A DNA stretch of 5,513 nucleotides from contig DHQK01000038.1 of assembly GCA_002411085.1 (NCBI GenBank), positions 1-5,513 of the forward strand, read 5' to 3'. This document shows positions 1 through 4,923 of this stretch, piece by piece. Source of the stretch: Marinilabilia sp. UBA5340. GTDB lineage: Bacteria; Bacteroidota; Bacteroidia; Bacteroidales; Marinilabiliaceae. Positions within the stretch are counted from its first letter, which is position 1. Each line of letters begins with the position of its first letter. A model generated the notes under the pieces. The model made no database searches and was not told the origin of the DNA. It saw nothing but the letters and a program-made list of their open reading frames with translations. A program made the position numbers and the translations under genes.

Positions 1-275
1 CTGGTGGTGTAAAGTTTTTGGGTTCCTCGCGGCCAGGTTTCTACAGTGATTTGTTCTTCCATTCCGGGCCATCTCTCTGCTTCAATTTGCAGATGTGTAA
101 GGGCCCAAAATACCTTTTCTTTCATCAGGTCGGAAAAACCAACTCCCAATTCATCGGCATGATGGGCGGCTACCTCCTGAAAATGGCGCATCAGTGCAGC
201 GGCCTCCAGGCGACCGGAAGCACCTACATCAAAAGAAGATACTGTGATTTGCTCTTTCCATGTTTTTGAGGGCAT
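1..275 (-). CDS. acyl-ACP thioesterase, N-terminal part (cut by window edge)
   Basis: This gene starts at the ATG at 275-273 and runs off the left edge after 91 complete codons; I translated it by hand. Residues 8-91 follow the N-terminal hotdog domain of bacterial acyl-ACP thioesterases (PF01643 type). The landmarks are a helix HFQEVAAHHADELGVG (31-46), then FWALTHLQIEAERWPG (56-71) and EQITVETWPRG (74-84), which match the family pattern of a Q-E-x-A-x-x-HA helix, a W-x-L strand and a T-W-P strand. Enzymes of this family hydrolyse acyl-ACP to free fatty acid in the cytoplasm. The catalytic residues lie further downstream, outside the window, so activity cannot be judged. The start lies 8 bases after the stop of the cysteine-rich gene upstream, which suggests co-transcription. 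No clear Shine-Dalgarno sequence is visible. The family call is firm; substrate chain length is unknown. Confidence 0.88.
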   Translation of the reverse strand, partial: MPSKTWKEQITVSSFDVGASGRLEAAALMRHFQEVAAHHADELGVGFSDLMKEKVFWALTHLQIEAERWPGMEEQITVETWPRGTQKLYTT

Positions 276-283
276 AAGGGTTG

Positions 284-649
284 CTATTTTAAAGTGTTCT
301 GAATCTTTTGAAGGACTTCATCTGCTATCTCCACACACCGACGGCAGGAAGCTTTGTCTATCTTTCTGATATTTCTGCAAAAGGGGCTCCCTGTTTGCTG
401 ACTGAATTTCTCAATGAGTTCGCCCGATGCTTCCGGATGGGCTCTTAGCAGGTAGATTGCTCCATGCAAGGCTCCGCAGTGCCCTTCCGGGGCACGACCC
501 GATCCCATCTTTTTCATGGCCAGGATTTCTTCCCCGCTCCCGCCAAAATGCTTTACCATTGCCTGGGCACAGTTGTATCCGTAATCCGGATGATGATAGT
601 ACCAGGCGGCACTTCGGGATTTTGCTTTTACAGAAACATCTCGCACCAT
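284..649 (-). CDS. C_GCxxG_C_C family redox-type cysteine protein
   Basis: This gene encodes 121 residues, within the usual range for the C_GCAxxG_C_C family (PF09719 / TIGR01909 type). The family signature is visible in order: YNCAQAM with Cys-27, the glycine-rich GSGRAPEGHCGALHGA with Cys-58 (49-64), then Cys-91 in PFCRN and a closing pair Cys-102/Cys-105 in ASCRRC. Proteins of this family are annotated as probable redox-active or metal-binding proteins, but no reaction is established, so I give no specific function. There is no signal peptide, so it is probably cytoplasmic. The chosen ATG overlaps the 3' end of the HD-domain gene by 22 bases in another frame, and no good ribosome binding site precedes it, so translational coupling is likely. 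An acyl-ACP thioesterase starts 8 bases after its TAG stop. Confidence 0.85.
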   Translation of the reverse strand: MVRDVSVKAKSRSAAWYYHHPDYGYNCAQAMVKHFGGSGEEILAMKKMGSGRAPEGHCGALHGAIYLLRAHPEASGELIEKFSQQTGSPFCRNIRKIDKASCRRCVEIADEVLQKIQNTLK

Positions 650-1182
650 AAGTTGAAAATTTTCACTTTATCCTCGCCAAATTTTTGAAGAGCCTTCCGA
701 ACCTGATCCGGACTTTTCTCTTTTTTCAGATCTTTCCCCTTGCTGTAAAAAGTATCGGCAAAACAGATAATTTGTTCTTCAATACTGCGTGGTACCATGT
801 CCCGTTGAGGTAAAGGCAGTTGTTGCTTTTGGATTTCCTTTACGGTCAGTCCTGTCCCGGTGTGTCTTTCACAAATCAGGGCGTGTCGGGGAAGCCCTTC
901 TTTTTCAAGGATCTCACGACCAAGGTATCCATGACAGATGTATGGATACTGACCATGACAACCAATTGATGGAGCATCGGTCATGAAAATTCCGATGTCA
1001 TGGAGCATAGAAGCTTCTGAAATAAATGAATCATCTGCATGAAGCTCAGGATGATCCGATACTATTCTCATGCATTTGTCCCGAACCAGCTGACTGTGGA
1101 TAATCAACAGCTCACGTGCCGGGTGAATGGTAGAATAGTACTTATCAAAAATCTGAAGAATTGCTTCTTTTTCCCCCTCCAT
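628..1182 (-). CDS. HD-domain phosphohydrolase
   Basis: This is an HD-superfamily protein (PF01966 type) of 184 residues with the metal-binding set intact. Residues are numbered from the chosen start: His-29 in the LIIHS helix, the HD pair His-61/Asp-62 in MLHDIGIF, His-84 in YICHGYLG, His-107 in ERHTGTGL, and Asp-143 in CFADTFY. The family hydrolyses phosphate esters such as nucleotides; the substrate here is unknown. The reading frame extends 19 codons further up to an ATG at 1239, but I chose the ATG at 1182. It has a purine-rich GGAAGG six bases upstream, and the HD-fold homology starts just after it, whereas the extra N-terminus (MKSFVILRTG...) looks like untranslated leader. The gene leads a probable three-gene transcript with the cysteine protein and the acyl-ACP thioesterase. 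No TAnnTTTG box was found in front of it. Confidence 0.85.
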   Translation of the reverse strand: MEGEKEAILQIFDKYYSTIHPARELLIIHSQLVRDKCMRIVSDHPELHADDSFISEASMLHDIGIFMTDAPSIGCHGQYPYICHGYLGREILEKEGLPRHALICERHTGTGLTVKEIQKQQLPLPQRDMVPRSIEEQIICFADTFYSKGKDLKKEKSPDQVRKALQKFGEDKVKIFNLWCEMFL

Positions 1183-1188
1183 CTTTTT

Positions 1189-1194
1189 CCTTCC
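1189..1194 (-). promoter_or_regulatory. Shine-Dalgarno-like GGAAGG of the HD gene
   Basis: GGAAGG on the minus strand lies six bases before the ATG at 1182-1180. It is the clearest ribosome-binding-site candidate in the window, and it favours the 184-residue start over the longer one at 1239. Confidence 0.5.
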
Positions 1195-1326
1195 GTTTTT
1201 TGTATTGAGCCCTGTCCGTAAGATAACAAAGCTCTTCAAAATGTGCTTTCAAGAAGTCGGCAAGTGCAAGGCTTGAAATAGCTAAAAAAACAGGGGTTTA
1301 CTTTTCGTAAATGACTGTTTTGAAGA

Positions 1327-1370
1327 CAAGCATAACGTAGCAATTGTCGTTTTCTTGTAAGTACTACTTA
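1327..1370 (+). repeat. diverged repeat unit, direct copy of 1537-1581
   Basis: The segment CAAGCATAACGTAGCAATTG... ending in ACTACTTA parallels 1537-1581, which begins CAAGCGTAACGCAGTAAATGG and also ends in ACTACTTA. The two end-blocks are 36 and 37 bases apart in the two copies, so they align with a single one-base gap. The middle is poorly conserved. It is non-coding and lies between the HD gene leader and the large palindrome. It looks like a decayed unit of the same repeat family. Confidence 0.55.
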
Positions 1371-1371
1371 G

Positions 1372-1575
1372 CTGTCTATAAACTAAGCAAATTTGTTTCT
1401 CGTCATGTGTTTTTCCAGAAAGTGCCAGTTACTAGGCCAGCGAAGTCCGAAAATACGCAGTCCCGAAGTAGCTTTTGTAAGGTTTTTTTGAACAAAAAAC
1501 CAACAAAAAGCACAATCGGGATGAGGAATTTTCGGGCAAGCGTAACGCAGTAAATGGTACTTTATGGACAAACAC
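1372..1575. repeat. long imperfect palindromic element after hisIE
   Basis: This is the main content of the gene-free stretch 1183-1574. Nested complementary blocks surround a TGAAC loop at 1489-1493: GGTTTTTT 1481-1488 with AAAAAACC 1494-1501; GCTTTTGT 1471-1478 with ACAAAAAGC 1503-1511; TCCCGA 1461-1466 with TCGGGA 1516-1521; CCGAAAAT 1447-1454 with ATTTTCGG 1528-1535. The outer 48-base arms (1407-1454 and 1528-1575) align without gaps, about 34 of 48 positions pairing. A second register pairs TGTCTATAAACTA (1373-1385) with the complement of 1558-1570. The right arm ends in the hisIE stop codon. It could be a MITE-like or REP-like element, and the RNA hairpin could help end the his transcript. 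A 62-codon minus-strand frame inside it is most likely repeat sequence rather than a gene. Confidence 0.75.
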
Positions 1576-2171
1576 TACTTATGTCTTTCCTGAAGAATCT
1601 TTACAACATCCTCAATGCGATAATTCTTGGCGGTAAGCAATACCAGTGTGTGATAGGTTAGATCAGCCACCTCATTCAGGAAAAGGTCATCGTTGTTGTC
1701 TTTGGCTTCAATGACGGTCTCCACGGCTTCTTCCCCAACTTTTTGGGCAATTTTATTGATGCCTTTTTCAAAAAGAGATGTGGTGTAGGAGCCTTCGGGC
1801 ATGTCCTGAAGCCTTTTGTCTATAAGGTCTTGAAGGTGAACAAGAAAGTCAATATTGCCTTTGTTTTCTTCTGCAAAGCAGGTATCGGTTCCAGTGTGAC
1901 AGACAGGTCCAACAGGGTTTGCTTTGATCAGTACAGTGTCATTGTCGCAATCAGGAGTGATGGAAACCACATTCAGGAAATTTCCGGACTCTTCTCCTTT
2001 GGTCCAAAGTCTGTCTTTGGTTCGACTGTAAAAAGTCACTTTTCCTTCCTTTTGGGTTTTATTGAAAGCTTCTTCGTTCATAAAACCCAGCATCAGCACC
2101 ACGTTGGTTTGAGCATCTTGTACTATGGCGGGAATCAGTCCGTTTCCCAGTTTTGAAAAATCTAATTGCAT
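1575..2171 (-). CDS. hisIE: HisIE, phosphoribosyl-AMP cyclohydrolase / phosphoribosyl-ATP pyrophosphatase
   Basis: This bifunctional cytoplasmic enzyme covers steps 2 and 3 of histidine biosynthesis. The C-terminal HisE part removes pyrophosphate from PR-ATP, and the N-terminal HisI part opens the purine ring of PR-AMP to give ProFAR. The HisI domain (about 1-110) shows VLMLGFMNEEAF (25-36), TFYSRTKDRLWTKGE (46-60), the metal-binding aspartates in DCDND (Asp-74, 76, 78) and the zinc-ligand cysteines Cys-75, Cys-91 and Cys-98. The HisE domain (about 112-198) shows KVGEEAVETVIEAK (144-157) and NEVADLTYHTLVLL (166-179). The length of 198 matches the usual fusion. It is the last his gene of the block, 72 bases after hisF, a gap large enough to hold its own promoter. 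Its stop codon touches the large palindrome. Confidence 0.97.
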   Translation of the reverse strand: MQLDFSKLGNGLIPAIVQDAQTNVVLMLGFMNEEAFNKTQKEGKVTFYSRTKDRLWTKGEESGNFLNVVSITPDCDNDTVLIKANPVGPVCHTGTDTCFAEENKGNIDFLVHLQDLIDKRLQDMPEGSYTTSLFEKGINKIAQKVGEEAVETVIEAKDNNDDLFLNEVADLTYHTLVLLTAKNYRIEDVVKILQERHK

Positions 2172-2196
2172 GATATGTCGTTTGTGTTTTTACATA

Positions 2197-2218
2197 ATTA
2201 TCTGAGGACAAAGATAAT
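2197..2218. repeat. short inverted repeat in the hisF-hisIE gap
   Basis: ATTATCT (2197-2203) and AGATAAT (2212-2218) are exact inverted copies separated by 8 bases. The repeat overlaps the candidate promoter box at 2209-2216 and lies about 26 bases from the hisIE start. It could be an operator or an RNA hairpin, but the sequence is A/T-rich and short, so chance remains possible. Confidence 0.35.
2209..2216 (-). promoter_or_regulatory. candidate Bacteroidetes -7 box before hisIE
   Basis: The minus strand reads TATCTTTG here, an exact fit to the TAnnTTTG -7 element of Bacteroidetes primary promoters. The hisIE ATG is 37 bases beyond the box, so the leader would be about 30 bases. No good TTTG-type -33 element is visible upstream, which lowers confidence. 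If active, hisIE could be transcribed partly independently of the upstream his genes. Confidence 0.4.
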
Positions 2219-2243
2219 AATTTGTCCGGCATGACTTGTAAGG

Positions 2244-2999
2244 TTAGCGGATGGAGATGCCTTCGTTTTTCAGATAGGTTTTCAATTCGGGTATGGGTAT
2301 TTCATTAAAGTGGAAAATGCTGGCAGCAAGTCCTGCATCGGCTTTTCCTTTGGTGAATACATCCTTAAAATGTTCTTTGGCACCGGCGCCGCCCGAGGCA
2401 ATGATGGGAATGCCTCGTTCATCGGAGAGCCTGGCAAGCGCTTCATTGGCAAACCCCTGTTTTACTCCGTCGTGATCCATGCTGGTGAACAGGATTTCGC
2501 CGGCACCTCTCTCTTCAGCCTCCCGGGCCCAGCTGAAGAGCCGTTTTTCTGTTGGAATACGACCTCCGTTTACCGTTACAGTCCAGTCATCTCCGGCAAT
2601 TTGTTTGGCATCAATGGCCACCACCACAAACTGACTGCCGAAATGCTGTGCCATATCGCTGATCAACTGCGGATTTCTGACTGCTGAGGAGTTGATGGAT
2701 ATCTTATCGGCTCCTGCGCTCAGCAGTGCATCGGCATCACTTAACTCACTAATACCACCTCCCACAGTAAAAGGAATGTTGATGTGTTGGGCAATTCTTT
2801 TCACCAAATCCACGAATGTTTTACGCCTCTCGTGACTGGCTGTGATATCCAGAAACACCAGTTCGTCAGCTCCTTGCTGTGCATAGAGGGCACCCAGTTC
2901 CACCGGGTCACCGACCTCTTTTATGTCCAGAAATTTTACCCCTTTTACCGTCTGTCCGTTGCGGATATCGAGGCATGGTATGATTCTTTTTGCGAGCAT
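2244..2999 (-). CDS. hisF: HisF, imidazole glycerol phosphate synthase cyclase subunit
   Basis: HisF is the (beta/alpha)8-barrel partner of HisH. It uses ammonia channelled from HisH to convert PRFAR to imidazole glycerol phosphate and AICAR. All 251 residues of the standard length are present. The two catalytic aspartates are in place: Asp-11 in PCLDIRNG and Asp-130 in VVVAIDAK. Phosphate-binding and active-site motifs include the conserved Lys-19 (VKG), FTVGGGI (77-83), ADKISINSSAV (97-107), SMDHDG (173-178) and ASGGAG (201-206). The start at 2999 gives the canonical MLAKRIIPCLD N-terminus. The S23-type gene ends 42 bases upstream, so an unrelated gene separates hisF from hisA. The enzyme should be cytoplasmic and fully functional. 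Confidence 0.98.
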   Translation of the reverse strand: MLAKRIIPCLDIRNGQTVKGVKFLDIKEVGDPVELGALYAQQGADELVFLDITASHERRKTFVDLVKRIAQHINIPFTVGGGISELSDADALLSAGADKISINSSAVRNPQLISDMAQHFGSQFVVVAIDAKQIAGDDWTVTVNGGRIPTEKRLFSWAREAEERGAGEILFTSMDHDGVKQGFANEALARLSDERGIPIIASGGAGAKEHFKDVFTKGKADAGLAASIFHFNEIPIPELKTYLKNEGISIR

Positions 3000-3021
3000 T
3001 TTTTTAGTTTATTAGTTGTTT

Positions 3022-3031
3022 AGGCAGAAGG
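3022..3031. repeat. AGGCAGAAGG, left member of inverted pair around the S23 gene
   Basis: This decamer is the exact reverse complement of CCTTCTGCCT at 3441-3450 on the other side of the S23-type gene. It sits in the 42-base gap between the S23 stop and the hisF start. It is purine-rich and low in complexity, so the pairing may reflect a widespread short repeat rather than true element ends. Confidence 0.5.
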
Positions 3032-3041
3032 AAGAAGGTTT

Positions 3042-3398
3042 TTAGCTGTTTTTTAGTTTGCGAATCAATGAGGCAAGCATCTTTTCAATTTCAAGGCTGA
3101 GGTTATTCACATTATCGAACCCTTCAATGGAACAAAAGCTGAGCCTTTTTGCAATTTCGAGTTGGGTCTGAAACTCATACAGAGAACCTGATGCAATTTG
3201 CAGAAATCTGATATAATCGTTTTTGCTGTTTCGTCCATATCCCTCGGCTATGTTGCTGGGAATTGAAATGGAAGATCTTTTAACCTGACTTGTCAATGAG
3301 TAAATCTCCTCCGGTGGAAATACAGATATTAGTTTGTAAGTTAAACAAACAAGGTCTATGGCTTTTTGCCAAACAATCAAATCTCGATATGTTTTCAT
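3042..3398 (-). CDS. four-helix-bundle protein, S23 / 23S rRNA intervening-sequence family
   Basis: This protein of 118 residues, standard for the family (PF05635 / TIGR02436), begins MKTYRDLIVWQKAIDLV and contains the diagnostic centre RSSISIPSNIAEGYGR (41-56) followed by DYIRFLQIASGSLYEFQTQL (61-80). Four helices can be drawn: about 8-26, 31-53, 58-85 and 96-116. The family was named from genes inside 23S rRNA intervening sequences, but in Bacteroidota most copies are free-standing and their function is unknown, so none is assigned here. There is no signal peptide. It is intact but wedged between hisA (140 bases upstream) and hisF (42 bases downstream), with inverted decamers on both sides and a diverged direct repeat in front. 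This looks like an insertion into a his operon. No ribosome binding site is evident. Confidence 0.92.
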   Translation of the reverse strand: MKTYRDLIVWQKAIDLVCLTYKLISVFPPEEIYSLTSQVKRSSISIPSNIAEGYGRNSKNDYIRFLQIASGSLYEFQTQLEIAKRLSFCSIEGFDNVNNLSLEIEKMLASLIRKLKNS

Positions 3399-3411
3399 CG
3401 TAATAAGGGTT

Positions 3412-3527
3412 AGTTAATAAATTGAATCTTATCTCTTCTGCCTTCTGCCTTTTTTTCTCTTTTACTGACTGTTATCTGCTAAATATAGATATGTTTTTAG
3501 TTAACTGAATCTCATATCTTCTGCCTT
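3412..3527 (+). repeat. diverged direct repeat pair between S23 gene and hisA
   Basis: Two related segments, 3412-3444 and 3499-3527, share AGTTAA, then TGAATCT and then TCTTCTGCCTT in the same order, with small gaps between them. They fill most of the 140-base gap between the hisA stop and the S23 start. Nothing coding is seen between them. A weak TATATTTA (minus strand, 3487-3480) resembles a -7 box with one mismatch. Confidence 0.5.
3435..3450 (+). repeat. CTTCTGC heptamer tandem repeat
   Basis: CTTCTGC occurs twice in tandem followed by CT, a period of seven. A single related CTTCTGCCTT lies at 3518-3527, and an inverted form lies beyond the S23 gene at 3022-3031. The repeat is non-coding. 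Confidence 0.6.
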
Positions 3528-3538
3528 GTTTTTACTCC

Positions 3539-4270
3539 CTACCCTCTATTCCTCCTCTCAATCTCTTCCATTTTTATTCTTCCTTCATAAATGGCTTTTC
3601 CAAAAATTACTGCCGGCACACCTGCTTCCTCCAGTTCATCAATATCTTTCATGCTGCTGACGCCGCCACTGGCGATGAGGTACAGATCCGGGAAGTTGGC
3701 CAGTATTTCCTTGTACAATTCTGTTGATGGGCCTTCAAGCATTCCATCTTTGCTGATGTCGGTGCAAATGGTTTGGGTCACTCCTTTGTTGATGTAGTCT
3801 TTCAGGAAATCCATCAGGTCGAGTTCGGAGGTCTCCAGCCAGCCTGACGTGGCGATTTTCCGATCTTTGGCATCAGAGCCGAGGATTATTTTCTCAGGGC
3901 CATGGGTGGTAAGCCACTGTAAAAACTCGTCAGGATTTTTTACAGCGATACTTCCTCCGGTAACCATTTGGGCTCCGCTTTCGAAGGCAATGCGCAGATC
4001 TTCACTTGTTTTCAGCCCGCCGCCGAAATCAATAGTCAGACTCGTTTTCCCGGCGATGGTCTCAAGTACTTTGTAGTTGACAATATGTCCTGCTTTGGCT
4101 CCGTCCAGATCCACCAGATGAAGCCGCTTGATGCCGTTGTCTTCAAATTGTCTGGCCACTTCCAGTGGATGTTCATTGTAAGTTTTCTGTGTGCTGTAAT
4201 CTCCTTTGCTGAGTCTTACACATTTTCCTCCGATGATGTCTATCGCGGGTATTAATTCGATTGATTGCAT
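3539..4270 (-). CDS. hisA: HisA, ProFAR isomerase
   Basis: HisA isomerises ProFAR to PRFAR by an Amadori rearrangement, the step directly before HisHF. At 243 residues it has the normal length of this (beta/alpha)8 barrel. The catalytic aspartates are seen: Asp-11 in IPAIDIIGG, Asp-133 in ILGSDAK and Asp-171 in CTDISKDG. Other conserved stretches are VRLSKGDY (18-25), LHLVDLDGAK (50-59), IDFGGGL (80-86) and IASGGVSS (199-206). It resembles HisF by common ancestry but has the HisA-specific GGKCVRL and VDLDGA motifs. The start follows the hisH stop by 53 bases, most of which is a heptamer tandem repeat. No Shine-Dalgarno sequence is evident next to the ATG. The S23-type gene follows after 140 bases. 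The enzyme should be cytoplasmic and functional. Confidence 0.98.
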   Translation of the reverse strand: MQSIELIPAIDIIGGKCVRLSKGDYSTQKTYNEHPLEVARQFEDNGIKRLHLVDLDGAKAGHIVNYKVLETIAGKTSLTIDFGGGLKTSEDLRIAFESGAQMVTGGSIAVKNPDEFLQWLTTHGPEKIILGSDAKDRKIATSGWLETSELDLMDFLKDYINKGVTQTICTDISKDGMLEGPSTELYKEILANFPDLYLIASGGVSSMKDIDELEEAGVPAVIFGKAIYEGRIKMEEIERRNRG

Positions 4271-4284
4271 TTACTGAAAGTATG

Positions 4285-4326
4285 ATTTCTAAATTCTAAC
4301 CTCTAACCTCTAACTTCTAGCCTCTA
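4285..4326 (-). repeat. six-copy heptamer tandem repeat at the hisH-hisA junction
   Basis: Read on the minus strand, the heptamers are TAGAGGC, TAGAAGT, TAGAGGT, TAGAGGT, TAGAATT and TAGAAAT: six units, all beginning TAGA. The first TAG is the hisH stop codon. Because seven is not a multiple of three, the TAGs fall in all three frames, so no read-through from hisH could reach hisA. Repeat-number change would alter the hisH-hisA spacing. Confidence 0.85.
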
Positions 4327-4923
4327 CATTTCTAAGAAATTCCTGAGTATCTGCTCTCCGGCTTTACTGCTTTTCTCCGGGTGAAACTGGGTGGCGTAGA
4401 AATTGTCTTTTCGCAGTGCGGCACTGAAAGGATGGATGTAATCGCTCTCTGCAGCAGTGTCGGGTCCGGTGGCTACATAAAAACTGTGGACAAAATAGAC
4501 AAATTCGTTTTCAAGTTCTTTATTGAACAGCGGTTCCCTGACATTGGTGAGCTGGTTCCAGCCCATGTGGGGGATTTTAATATTTCCGGAGTCTTTTGGT
4601 GGGGCCACAAATTTCTTTACTTTTTCATCGAAGATGCCCAGGCAGGGGGTGTCACCCTCTTCGGAGTGGCTGCACATCAGTTGCATTCCCAGACAGATTC
4701 CCAATACCGGTTGTTTCAGAGATGGAATCAGTTGATCCAGCCCCTCTTTTTTCAGGTAAGCCATCGTTGTGCTGGCTTCTCCAACACCCGGAAAAATTAC
4801 CTTGTCGGCTTTGCGGATGGAGTCATGGTCGGCAGTGATTTCTGCCTGATAGCCCAGACGTTTGAGGGCAAAGCTAACCGATTGGATATTACCGGCATTG
4901 TATTTTATAATTACAATCTTCAT
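4324..4923 (-). CDS. hisH: HisH, imidazole glycerol phosphate synthase glutaminase subunit
   Basis: HisH is a class I glutamine amidotransferase that releases ammonia from glutamine and passes it through the HisF barrel. The 199 residues carry the full catalytic triad: nucleophile Cys-77 in GICLGMQLM, His-181 and Glu-183 in QFHPEKS. The oxyanion-region motif FPGVGEA (44-50) and the HisH-specific PHMGWNQL (118-125) and YFVHSFYV (143-150) are also present. The start codon overlaps the stop of the thioredoxin-like gene upstream by one base (TAATG), which suggests translational coupling. The stop codon is the first unit of the heptamer tandem repeat. Its partner hisF is not adjacent: hisA and an S23-type gene lie between them. 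The family call is certain. Confidence 0.98.
   Translation of the reverse strand: MKIVIIKYNAGNIQSVSFALKRLGYQAEITADHDSIRKADKVIFPGVGEASTTMAYLKKEGLDQLIPSLKQPVLGICLGMQLMCSHSEEGDTPCLGIFDEKVKKFVAPPKDSGNIKIPHMGWNQLTNVREPLFNKELENEFVYFVHSFYVATGPDTAAESDYIHPFSAALRKDNFYATQFHPEKSSKAGEQILRNFLEM

Noticed and set aside
1183..1239. Longer start of the HD protein at 1239
   Set aside because: The extra 19 residues show no HD-family similarity, and the internal ATG at 1182 has a good GGAAGG upstream.
1282..1305. Small AAAC/GTTT hairpin followed by a T run on the minus strand, as a terminator
   Set aside because: The stem is only four A/T-rich base pairs, and it would lie in the leader of the HD gene; it is not convincing.
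1471..1511. Innermost hairpin as a classical intrinsic terminator for the his operon
   Set aside because: The stem is almost all A/T without a GC-rich core followed by a T tract; any termination role would rest on the larger fold, so it is annotated only as part of the repeat.
1344..1553. 69-codon plus-strand reading frame across the same repeat
   Set aside because: It is the opposite-strand shadow of the palindrome, with no recognisable domain or start signal.
1383..1571. 62-codon minus-strand reading frame after hisIE
   Set aside because: It lies wholly inside the palindromic repeat, matches no family I know, and has no ribosome binding site; an open frame in repeat sequence is the simpler reading.
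1743..2156. 137-codon plus-strand reading frame antisense to hisIE
   Set aside because: It is the shadow of a firmly identified gene and contains no recognisable motif.
3000..3059. Exact 11-base direct repeat TTTTTTAGTTT at 3000-3010 and 3049-3059, as a possible target-site duplication of the S23 insertion
   Set aside because: Both copies lie on the same side of most of the S23 gene, one within its coding end, and the sequence is T-rich; it does not bracket the gene.
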